From: Neocallimastix lanati (nom. inval.)
Lineage: Eukaryota > Neocallimastigomycota > Neocallimastigomycetes > Neocallimastigales > Neocallimastigaceae
Length of the DNA: 39,136 bases
Direction of reading: 5' to 3'
Assembly (NCBI GenBank): GCA_016946835.1
Contig: JACVTC010000357.1
Span: 1 to 39,136 of the forward strand
The notes under the pieces were generated by a model, which saw only the letters and a list, made by a program, of their open reading frames with translations, was not told the origin of the DNA and searched no databases. The translations under genes and the position numbers were made by a program. Positions 1 through 8,554 of this stretch are shown here, piece after piece. Numbering within the stretch: position 1 is the stretch's first letter; each line of letters opens with the position of its first letter.

Positions 1-63
1 TTTTTATATAATAAATTATTAAAATTTTAATTAAAAATATCATTATTATTCTATTCTTTATCA
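1..63 (-). repeat. Element C 3' LTR, terminal 63 bp (cut by window start)
   Basis: This is the end of a long terminal repeat finishing in CA at 62-63. Positions 13-63 are identical to 31386-31436, and positions 1-17 are identical to 2658-2674. The two flanks of the big A array therefore join into exactly this sequence, which makes it the empty-site version of the A insertion. The terminus (TTTATCA) resembles that of the B LTR (TCTTATCA), so C and B are related. The LTR is read on the minus strand, as the polypurine tract lies immediately to its right. Confidence 0.85.
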
Positions 64-73
64 TGATGCCCCG
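64..73 (-). other. Polypurine tract of element C
   Basis: On the minus strand the bases just before the LTR read CGGGGCATCA. Element B has CGGGGCATCT at the same place (32055-32064). The shared G-rich block next to an LTR is the expected plus-strand primer. It is short and contains C and T, so the assignment rests on position and conservation between the two elements. Confidence 0.6.
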
Positions 74-81
74 CTAAAACT

Positions 82-100
82 TTTGCTATACTATAGCAAA
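82..100. repeat. Perfect 9-bp palindrome with 1-nt centre
   Basis: TTTGCTATA-C-TATAGCAAA lies just inside the 3' end of element C. It could be a transcription-end hairpin or a protein site. No function is shown. Confidence 0.5.
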
Positions 101-130
101 GGCAAATTTTCTTATATTATTAACTAAATA

Positions 131-180
<50 letters not shown>

Positions 181-324
181 AACTATAAACTAAAAAAAAT
201 ATAAATTTTTTTTTTTTTTATATATATATATAATATTATCATTATTTCTTAAATTTAAAAATTTTTGTATATTTTAAAATATATTTTAATATATGTATTA
301 ATTGAAATATTTAAATTAAATAAT
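101..324. other. Low-complexity AT stretch with a 44-nt T run
   Basis: Positions 133-176 are an unbroken run of 44 T, followed by T11-13 and TA repeats (about 207-232). I see no gene here. The run is a likely place for length error in the assembly. Confidence 0.7.
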
Positions 325-1466
325 TTAATTTATATTACCATATATTAAAAATTTTTCATAATAATTTTTAAAAGTTCCAAAAATTTCAGGATCAACTTGG
401 ATTGTACCAAAAAAAAAAAAATTTTTTTTTTTAATTAATTTTTTTTTTAATTCTACTTGTCTTTTGTTTCTTCCAATTCTTGTATATTCTTGGGTAGTTA
501 CTTCAGCTATGAGCTTTAAAACATCTTCTTTTTCTTCTTTTATTTAAAAATTACTAATCATTTTTATTTCTTCAGGTAATAATTTCTTATTCCATTACTT
601 TAAAAATTATTATATAGCATATTTTTAAGGTTAATATAAAAAAAAAATTACCAACTCCCTTTTTTTTTATATATAAAAAGAATTTTTTTTTTTATTTCAT
701 TATAATCCTTATTACTAATGTTCAATGTATTCTTCTAATTTATTATATTCTTCTTTTAAAGTTATTATTTCATTCAATTTTTCAATTTTACTTTCACTTT
801 TTTTTTTTTTAATGAATTCTTTAAATAAGTGATTTTAGTATCATTTTCAAACTTCAATAATTCAATTTGTGAATTTAACATTATGTTCAAATTTAAATAA
901 TTCAATTTGTGAATTTAAATGAGATTTCCATTTGATATATGACTAAATTATATTTTATTTTTATTTATTTTAAATTACTACTTCTACCAAGTTTCAAAGA
1001 TTCAATTTCACAATTTAATTTATTAATTTTCTTGGACTGTGAAGAACTGTTCAATTCATTTCTTTTATAATATTTTCTTTTATAATATTTTCTTTCCAAT
1101 GATTGAATTGCTCTCTTTCTAAATTGAGAATATTTATAGTATCTTCATAGAGATTTTTCATACTAATATATTATTCTTTTTTTGTAATTTGAATAAAATT
1201 ATCTTCTTCAAAAATAATTTTCTCTTTTTTATTTTTCTATAATTTGAATAATATTATATTCTTCAAAAATATTTTTCTTTAATTCACTTTTTTTAATTCA
1301 CTTATTTTATCCTTCAATTCAGTTATGCTTTGCATTAATAATTCTTCATTTAAAATAACAACTGGAACTTGTTTTTCTCATATTTTGTTTAATTCTTGTA
1401 AATGCTTAATGTAATTATATAATTTATTAAATTCCTCAATTGGAATTCTAATTATTGATCATAAAA
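325..1466 (-). pseudogene. Decayed coiled-coil-like ORF of element C
   Basis: The minus strand has several long, frame-broken coding-like stretches. Near 1350-1460 it reads about IPIEEFNKLYNYIKHLQELN, then segments such as NEELLMQSITELKDKISELK (about 1280-1360), EDTINILNLEREQFNHWKEN (about 1095-1160), and a C-terminal stretch ending VDPEIFGTFKNYYEKF before a TAA at 325-327. The heptad-like Leu/Ile/Glu/Lys pattern suggests a coiled coil. Stops and frame changes in homopolymers separate the pieces, and short duplications are visible (the ENIIKE repeat at about 1065-1095). There is no reverse transcriptase, integrase or protease motif. I do not recognise the family. By position it replaces gag-pol between C's primer site and polypurine tract, so it is either a highly decayed gag-like gene or a captured host segment. 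Confidence 0.4.
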
Positions 1467-1730
1467 AAAAAAAATATAAAATTTATTATGTTCTAATAAA
1501 TTTCAATTAATGTAATTATAGAAACACTAAATAATATAATAAATATTATTATTTCTTAAAAATATATTGTAAATTATTTTTTTTTTTTTTTCTATAATTT
1601 CTTCAAATTTTGTAATATTTTAAGTATTAATTTTATATTATAAACTAAATATAAATTATTTTAAATTAAAATTTTAAAATTATTCAATGTTTATTATATT
1701 GGAACTACCGCAGTAAACCAATATATTGTT
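1467..1730. other. AT-rich spacer of element C
   Basis: I see no gene or clear structure in this stretch between the decayed ORF and the hairpin repeats; it is almost pure A and T. Confidence 0.5.
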
Positions 1731-1957
1731 AACTTTCTTCAAGTTCGAAAATCCTTTTTCGACACCCAAGAAAGTTTTTAAATAATTTTTATATATTTAT
1801 TCCTTCAAGTTCGGCACTCTCTGTCCGACACTTAAGGATTTAAAAAAAAAATTATTATACTTACCAGGCTCAGCACTCTCTGGCTGACCACCTAAGGATT
1901 TTATTTAAAAATTAAAAATTTATTTGTTAGGCTCGAAATACTCTTCGACCACCTAAC
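1731..1957 (-). repeat. Four leader hairpin repeats of element C
   Basis: Four imperfect repeats (1731-1776, 1801-1838, 1860-1898, 1926-1957) each fold into a hairpin with a variable outer stem, a small internal loop (often C opposite CCA) and an inner stem of TCGA type. Inner stems on the plus strand are TCGAAAA/TTTTCGA, TCGG/CCGA, TCAGC/GCTGA and TCGAA/TTCGA. Outer stems are AACTTTCTT/AAGAAAGTT, AAGT/ACTT, AGG/CCT and GTTAGG/CCTAAC. Bases change but pairing is kept, which argues for selection on RNA structure. Element B carries five related hairpins at 37158-37347 in the same place in its leader. Confidence 0.8.
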
Positions 1958-2161
1958 TAAAAAAAATAATTATTATATTGAATTCATTTTAAAATAATTC
2001 AATTTTTAACAATTTAATTTTAAATTTATATATATTATTTTTACTTAAGTTATTACTAAAATTTTATAATTAAATTTAAAATTTCTTTGTATTACTATTA
2101 TGATCATTTATTTTTATATTATATTTTATTCTATTATTTTTCTTATCTATTCATCAATGTT

Positions 2162-2225
2162 TTCACACTCCCCGATATCTCCACCAATTTTTATGTTGAG
2201 GTTCATATTAGAAAAGGAGTGTGAA
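2162..2225 (-). other. U5-leader stem enclosing the C primer site
   Basis: TTCACACTCC (2162-2171) is the perfect reverse complement of GGAGTGTGAA (2216-2225). One arm is in the LTR and the other lies at and beyond the primer site, so the LTR edge and the primer site sit in the loop. Element B has a 10-bp stem of unrelated sequence in the same place. Confidence 0.65.
2169..2186 (-). other. Primer binding site of element C (18 nt, tRNA type)
   Basis: The minus strand reads TGGTGGAGATATCGGGGA, seven bases inside the 5' LTR edge. Starting in TGG and being identical to the 18 nt at the same position in element B (38344-38361), it fits a site for a tRNA whose 3' end is CCCCGATATCTCCACCA. I could not name that tRNA. 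The bases around the site differ between B and C, so the identity is specific to these 18 nt. Confidence 0.8.
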
Positions 2226-2674
2226 CATTAAATAAATAGATAAATTAAATAACTATTAAATTACACTAAAAGAATTTATTATTACACATTATAAATTTTA
2301 TTTAAAGAATTATTATTAAAAATATTTATTATTTATAAATTATATAATTATTTTATTGTTAAAAATAACTTTATTAATATTAATATTTATTATTATAACA
2401 ATATGGGAAACCTTTCAATTATTATTACTATTTCATTATTACTACTATTTTACTATTTCTTTCCTCAGAAAGGCCCCCTTCATAAAATAATATTGGATAA
2501 TACATATTTTATATTATTTAATTACATTATTAAAACCAATCATATAAATTAATTAATTACATAAATTTAATATAAAAAATAATAAAATATAACTAATATA
2601 AAAATTATTAATATAGAATATAAGAAAATTATTAATAGTAAAGAATATAATAATATATTTTTATATAATAAATT
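2194..2674 (-). repeat. Element C 5' LTR, first part (interrupted by array A)
   Basis: The LTR begins TGTTGAGG next to the primer-site region and runs until it is broken at 2674 by the A array. It continues at 31386-31436. Counting one copy of the duplicated AAATT, the uninterrupted LTR is 527 bp. No gene lies in it. It is related to, but clearly diverged from, the B LTR, which begins TGTTAAGG. Confidence 0.8.
2670..2674. repeat. Target site duplication AAATT, left copy
   Basis: AAATT lies directly left of the first A LTR and again directly right of the last (31386-31390). The empty site at 13-17 has one copy. A 5-bp duplication is typical of Ty3/gypsy integrase. Confidence 0.9.
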
Positions 2675-2945
2675 TGTAAAGGATTTCTAATGTGGGTTAG
2701 AAATATATAAATTTTAAATAATTTAACTAGGTCAACAAGTCCTTATATAGTAATAAAAAGGATTAGATTCTTATAAAATATTGATCAAATAATTATTGAA
2801 ATAAAAGAATACTTTTTATTATAATAAACACTAATAAAATATTATAAAAATATATTTAAAAGTTTCTTTTTTATATTTATAACTTTTATTTATAATTATT
2901 ATTAATTAATTATTATTATTACTATAATAGATTATTCTTATATTA

Positions 2946-2955
2946 ATAATCTTAC
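2946..2955 (-). other. Proposed self-primer at the RNA 5' end of element A
   Basis: The minus strand reads GTAAGATTAT, the exact complement of ATAATCTTAC, the first 10 nt after the 5' LTR (9576-9585 and equivalents). In Tf1/sushi elements the first 11 nt of the mRNA fold back to such a site and prime reverse transcription. Equivalent positions are 9857-9866, 16770-16779, 23681-23690 and 30593-30602. That the match ends exactly at the LTR edge is the strongest argument. The mechanism is inferred. Confidence 0.55.
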
Positions 2956-2984
2956 AAAGATTTAATTCTAAATCAAATTAATGT

Positions 2985-2993
2985 CTTTTTATA
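2985..2993 (-). promoter_or_regulatory. TATA box of the A LTR promoter
   Basis: The minus strand reads TATAAAAAG, an exact consensus TATA box, about 30-38 nt upstream of the proposed RNA start near 2956-2960. The same site is at 9896-9904, 16809-16817, 23720-23728 and 30632-30640. Position relative to the self-primer match supports it, but no start site has been mapped. Confidence 0.55.
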
Positions 2994-3406
2994 TTATTTT
3001 CTAAAAATAATTATTATAATAATATTTATTTAATACATGTATTTTTTATATATATAAAACTAAACTATTTAATTAATAAACTATCTAAATAAAATATAAA
3101 ACTAAAGGAGATATTGTTTTTATTATTCATTATTCATAAGACTAGTCATTTTCATTATTCATATTGAGTCAGAATATTATTCTAAAGTCATTATCTAAAT
3201 AATTATAACTAATAAAAATAAAACATAATTGTTAGTAAAAATATAATATAATAATTCGTATTTAAACATAATATAATTATTTGTTATTAATGGATAAATT
3301 ATATAATAATTTGTATAGTAATGGATTAATTATTAAGGGGCCCTATCAAAATAATTTCTCCAATATTATATATATATTATTGATATTTATCCAAAACTTT
3401 GAATCA

Positions 3407-3544
3407 CGATATCTCGTGAACCAGTGGAGATATCGAGCTAAAAATTTGATATTTTTTCTTCTCGGAAGCTAAAGCTTCCGAATGAGCATAATACCAAGCG
3501 CGAAACTCAATTATTTGGCGAGATATGACTCATTGAAGTGAGTC
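3407..3544. repeat. Cluster of perfect hairpins in the A LTR (U3)
   Basis: Three perfect inverted repeats lie in about 140 bp: CGATATCTC/GAGATATCG (3407-3415 with 3427-3435), TCGGAAGCT-AA-AGCTTCCGA (3462-3481) and GACTCA/TGAGTC (3527-3544). The block is GC-richer than the rest of the LTR and lies roughly 450-590 bp upstream of the proposed RNA start, so it may hold enhancer or regulator sites. It recurs in all five LTRs. Confidence 0.55.
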
Positions 3545-3739
3545 TTAAATCACACATTATTTTATTATTTAATTATTGAAAAATTTAAAATAAATTTTTA
3601 TATTTAAATTGTTTAATATGAATCATATTTAGTAATAATAAATAATATAATATTATATAATGAATTAATGACGATTGAATAATATTTTTGTTTGCAATTC
3701 CAAAGTGATTTCAAACTAAATCACCTCGTAATCGCGACA

Positions 3740-3751
3740 TCGCTCCTCCTG
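3740..3751 (-). other. Polypurine tract of A copy 1
   Basis: The minus strand reads CAGGAGGAGCGA directly before the 3' LTR, the expected plus-strand DNA primer. The same tract is at 10651-10662, 17563-17574 and 24474-24485 for copies 2 to 4. Confidence 0.75.
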
Positions 3752-4556
3752 AAGAATCGAATTCCAGGCGATTGAATAATTCATATATTAGGAATATACA
3801 TGATAATATATTATGATTGACTCAATATATAGTTGAAATATAATTACAATATATAATATTGAAAAATTATTGAATAGAAATTAACATATTAAAATATTGA
3901 AATATAGTTCCATATATGGTGAAAAATTTTTATCATAAATTCTAATTAATAATATTTTGTTGAAAATTTAAACTCTACTTATTATAGAATTGCATAAATT
4001 TAATTTAAATAAATTAAAAATTTCAAAAAAATAAATTTTTTATTTGAATATTATATATAATTGATTTTTAATAATATTTTTAATAATAAAATATATTCTT
4101 GAAAAATTTATTATAAAATTATTGATATATAGAAAAATTTTAAAATTTTTTGAAAAAGCTGATTTTACTGAATTTTTTGTAAAATATAATTATTGAGATC
4201 TATTTTATTTTTTATCTGTAAAATGTGAAATTTGAAATTTAAGTAATTTTACTTGTAAATTTTAATATTGTATAATTATTTTTATATATTTATAATAAAG
4301 ATTTTGTGTAATTTATTTTTGAATATGCTCAAGTTAATTTTTTGAAATAAACTAAAAATTTAGTTTTAATTATTTTTTAATTATTTTTAATAAAATAAAA
4401 TTGAAAAAATTTTTGAAATTGAAATTCCATTTATTTGAAATTATTTTTGAAATTTAAATTTAATTAGTGAGATGAGTTTATGAAAATAATAAATTTGTAT
4501 TACTAAGTTGATTTTTGGTACTTTATTATAAAAATTGATTAATAAATTGCTTTGTT
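3752..4556 (-). other. Noncoding 3' region of element A between pol and polypurine tract
   Basis: About 805 nt of very AT-rich sequence follow the pol stop. No open frame of note, no envelope-like ORF and no RNA gene could be seen on either strand. The region is repeated at 10663-11468, 17575-18379 and 24486-25291, with only one-base homopolymer differences (for example one T fewer in copy 3 near 18232). Confidence 0.6.
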
Positions 4557-5867
4557 TTAGAATTTCCTGATACTTTTGTTGAAATTAATTAACATTTCTT
4601 GATATTGAATATCATTTTCGATAACTGATGCTGGAACCCAGTTACATTGTTGTTTATAGTTGTATCTAACTTTGTATTCATACCTTTTCTCTTTGTAATT
4701 TGGCCTAAAGTCTAAGATTTCAGTTATTCTAGCGGCTGTTTCTCTATACCTTGTCCTCCCTTTGAATTTTTCAGGAGTTGGAACATACGGTTCTAACTCA
4801 GAAACATGGAAAATTGGATAATGTTTTGGGAATGGAGATTTAGAAATATCTATTCTATAATTACCATTCTTTAAAACTTCTAAAACTTTATATGGTCCAT
4901 ACTTACGAGGAGCTAATTTAGCTGATTCAGCGGTAGTAAATGCTGGTGGAGCATTAACCCAAACTTTTTCACCTTCTTTAAATTCAGGAGCAATCATTCT
5001 TTTCTTGTCTGCAGCTCTTTTGTAAAGATCTTGAGCTCTTAATAAGACTTCTTTGACATGTAAAAAGTTTTTTCCTACATCTTCGATATATTCGAAATTA
5101 GAATTAGATCCTTGGAATAAAAATATTTCGTCCATTGGTGGATGGAAACCATAATTAATGAAAAATGGAGTTTGTTTTGTAGACTCATGAACTGAATTGT
5201 TATAAACAAATTCTGCTAAATGTAGCCATTTAATCCAGTCATCATGGAAGAATGCTCTAGTGTAGCATCGTAAATATTGTGCGATGAATGAATTACATCT
5301 CTCAACCTGTCCAACAGTTTCGTGGTGATCAGTAGTTGCTATTTTTGAAGCAATTCTAAGTTTTTCTAATATTTCTGTCCATAAAGCACTTGTAAATTGA
5401 GAACCTCTATCAGAGTAAATGTCAGAAGGTAAACCGTGAATCCTAAATATTTCTTTTAAAAATGCTTCAGCAGTTTCTTCAGCTGTAGGTATAATTTTAA
5501 ATGGTATTAAGTGAATCATTTTTGAAAATCGATCCACAACCACCATAATTACTGTGTATTTTTTAGATTCAGGTAGACCGCATAAAAAATCAATTTCGAT
5601 CGATCTCCAAGGTCGATCTGGAATTTCAAGTGGTCGTAAAAAATCATACTTTTTATGTCTACTAGCCTTATTTCTTGCACAGTTTTCGCATGAATTAACG
5701 AAACTTGTTATATCTTGATGCATTTTTGGCCACCAAAAATTTCTCATAATCAATTCTTCTGTACGTCGAATACCAAGATGACCTGCTGCGGGATTTTCAT
5801 GATACCTTTTTAATATTTCTAGTCTTAATTTTTCAGGAACATAAATTAAATTACCATACCATATCAT
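4557..5867 (-). pseudogene. pol: A copy 1 pol, integrase part (436 codons) cut off by a frameshift
   Basis: This is the 3' third of the copy 1 pol gene: the HHCC zinc finger, the D,D-35-E integrase core, the GPY module and a C-terminal chromodomain, identical to residues 886-1321 of the intact copies. It lost its connection to the upstream frame through loss of one T in a short run at 5886-5887 (copies 2-4 have one more T). The apparent start ATG (5867) overlaps the premature TGA of the upstream part as ATGA, which is most likely accidental. As integrase is made by cleavage of Gag-Pol, this piece would probably not be produced. A base-calling error in a homopolymer is an equally good explanation of the break. 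Confidence 0.85.
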
Positions 5868-8521
5868 ATTATTTTTAATTTTAAATTATTCATCTTTCTA
5901 AAAGGTCGGTAGTAGTATCCTTGACTAGCATTAATTGGACCAAAGTAATGATAGATATCATCAGCAGTACTATCAGTTTTAGTTGCTTCAATTATTTCTT
6001 CAATAAGTGTGTTGGAAATACCCATTAAACATGAAGATGGATCAATATTACTACTGTCTAAGATATATTCTGGTTGTTCATATTCGGGTTTTTGTAAATA
6101 ATCTGGTCTGCGAGATAAACTATCCGGTTTTCCATTCTTTTTTCCTTGTCGATAAATTAATTGGAAGTTAAATTCTTGAAAGAACATGTGCCAACGTTGT
6201 TGCCGTTGGTTGCCTACCTTTCCGCCTAAAGTATAAATTAAATTTTTATGGTCAGTAAAGACCGTAACTTGATGTTTTGCACCAAGTAATAAATGTCGCC
6301 AGTTGGAAAAAGCACATTTTATTGCTAAAAGTTCTTTTTCAGTGATTGAGTAATTTACTTCTACATTTGATAAACTTCTTGAATAGTAAGCAACAGGGTG
6401 AAGTTTACCTTCATCATCCTTTTGAGATAGAATACCACCTATTGCATAGTTGCTAGCATCACACTCAACAATAAATGGTTTACTTGGGTCTGGATGTATT
6501 AATACAGGAGCGGTAGTAAGTCTATTTTTTAATTCTTGAAAAGCATTTTCGCATTTGTTATCCCAAATAAATTTATTATTTTTCTTTGTTAGGTTGTGTA
6601 GTGGTCTGGCGATTTGTGCAAAATTTTCTACAAACCTTCTGTAGTAGTTACAAAGACCGACAAAACGTTGTACATCCTTAACACATGTGGGAGTAGGCCA
6701 TTCTTTCACAGATTTAATCTTTTCTGGATCGGTAGATATACCTTTTCCTGAAATTACATATCCTAAAAATTGAACTTCATCTTTGTGGAATTCACATTTC
6801 TTTAATTTAGCGTATAAATTATTTTCTAATAATTTTTGTAAAACTTCGCGAACATGTTGTATATGTTCATCCAATGTTTTGGAGTAGATTAAAATATCGT
6901 CCAAATATAGAATTACAGATTTTTCTAAGAATGGGCGTAAAACTGAATTTATAAATGATTGAAAAGTTGCAGGTGCATTTTTCAAACCGAAAGGCATTAC
7001 GAGATATTCGTAATGACCATATTTTGTGCGGAAGGCGGTTTTGTATTCATCACCTTCACGTATACGTATTAAATTATACGCTGAACGTAAGTCAAGTTTT
7101 GTAAAATATTGTGCACCTTTGACTTTTTCGATAATATCATTGATTAGTGGTAGAGGATATGAATTTCTGACTGTTACGTCGTTTAATTTTCTATAATCGA
7201 CGCAAAGTCGTAAAGTACCATCTTTCTTTTTCTGGAATAAAATAGGATAACCAGCAGGAGATTCAGAAAGACGTATAAAACCTTTTTTCTCGTTATCTTT
7301 AATGTATTGCTTTAATACTTCGTCCTCTTCTTCAGAAAGTGGGTAAATAGGGCAGTAATGTAAGGTAGCATCCTTTTGTAGAACAATTTTACAGTCAACT
7401 AATCTGTGGGGAGGTAGTTTGTCAGCATTTTTCTTGCTAAAAACTTCAAATAAGTCTCTATAAGGTTCCGGAATATCTTCAATTTTGTCTTCTTCTTCAT
7501 CAATTTCATCATCTTCTTCAGTAAAAGTATCTTCAAAATTATTTAAAAATGAATAAATAAAAAGATTGTAATTAAATTTATTGAAATTTCGTTTTGAAAT
7601 TACTTTATTTTTTGAAAAATTTTTTGTAGTAAAACAATTTTTATTATTGGTAAATTTTTTGGTTACACGAAATTTTTTAAATTTATAATAATTTTTAAAT
7701 TTTTTAGAATTTTTTGAAAAGTAATTTCTAAAATTGAATTTCGAATTTTTTCTAAATTTTGAATAATAATTATAAAATTTTGAAGATGATTTATACTTAG
7801 GTGAATAATAATTATAATATGAATTTTTTGGTTTTATTGAATAAAAATTATTATTAAAATATTTTTTGTGAAATTGTTTTTTGTTAAATTTCAATTTATT
7901 TGAAAAATATAAAAATTTTGGTTTTTTATTGAAAAAATTTTTAGAAAAAATTTTTGGAAAATTTTTATAATAATTAAAATTTGAAAAATTAATTTTATTA
8001 TTTAAATTTGTTATAGATACTGATTTTTTCTTAAATGAATTGAAATTTAAATTGGAGAAAATAAATTTATTTTTGTAATTAAATTGAATTTCATATTTAT
8101 TCATAAATTTATTTCCAAGTAAAATATCTGTAGGTATTTTATCAGTAACTAAGAAACCATCTTTAAAAGTAGCAATGTAAAATTTATTATTGATTGAGAT
8201 TCTTAATTGAAATTTCAAAACAACAATTTCTTTTATAAAAGCTGAGCCACTAATTCCTTTTATTTCAATAGAATTAATAGCTTTATGCTTTTGTAAATTT
8301 AATTTTGATACTAAATCTTTAGAAATAAAATTGCAATAGGATCCACTATCTAAAATAGTTGAATATTTAGTAAATTTATTATTAAATTTATTTTCAATAT
8401 TATTTAATTTTAGTGGAATAAAAGTTTTTAAAGTAAAAAATGTATTTGGTAATTTTGGTATTTTTGTGGAGTCAAGTACTGGGAAATTATAATGATATGT
8501 TTTATGGTTTTGAACATTCAT
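5864..8521 (-). pseudogene. pol: A copy 1 pol, protease-RT-RNase H part (885 codons), truncated
   Basis: The copy is identical to the intact pol through residue 879, then ends in six missense residues and a TGA because of the one-base deletion at 5886-5887. It keeps the protease (DSG), RT (YLDD) and RNase H motifs but lacks integrase in frame. The frame is open upstream of the ATG to about 8572, so it is entered by -1 frameshifting from gag like the other copies. Its domains are described in detail under the copy 2 pol (11469-15434). Confidence 0.88.
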
Positions 8522-8554
8522 AGACTCCTTATGATGTTCATTAGTTAGTTTTTT
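8468..8554 (-). promoter_or_regulatory. -1 ribosomal frameshift signal of A copy 1 (slippery site and pseudoknot)
   Basis: On the minus strand, gag ends ACA AAA AAC TAA. A AAA AAC (8554-8548) is a canonical X XXY YYZ slippery heptamer placed in the gag frame, and a -1 slip enters the pol frame, which is open from 8572. After a 7-nt spacer comes stem 1, TGAACAT (8540-8534) with ATGTTCA (8517-8511), extended by CATA/TATG. The loop GGAGTC (8528-8523) is complementary to GACTCC (8473-8468) downstream, giving a possible H-type pseudoknot. The heptamer and frame logic are certain from the sequence; the pseudoknot is inferred. Confidence 0.85.

Larger units (their letters stand above)
2675..3739 (-). 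repeat. A LTR 1 (3' LTR of the array), 1065 bp
   Basis: On the plus strand it begins TGTAAAGG and ends TCGCGACA (TG...CA ends, extended to TGT...ACA). The left edge is where identity to the other LTRs begins. The right edge is fixed by LTR 5, where C sequence starts straight after CGACA. It contains the sense-strand promoter (TATA at 2985-2993), a U5 hairpin ATTTCTAA/TTAGAAAT (2683-2690 with 2697-2704) and a cluster of U3 hairpins at 3407-3544. Compared with the other copies it has one extra T near 3456. Confidence 0.93.

Noticed and set aside
133-176. T44 run as a poly(A) tail of a retrocopy or LINE
   Set aside because: It lies inside element C next to other homopolymers; no LINE or retrocopy sequence adjoins it.
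1731-1957. CRISPR-like array because of regularly spaced repeats (also 37158-37347)
   Set aside because: Repeats differ in sequence while keeping hairpin pairing, spacers are not unique sequences of equal length, and the setting is a eukaryotic retrotransposon leader.
3752-4556. Envelope-like third gene after A pol
   Set aside because: All frames are full of stops; no signal peptide, membrane segment or long frame was seen.
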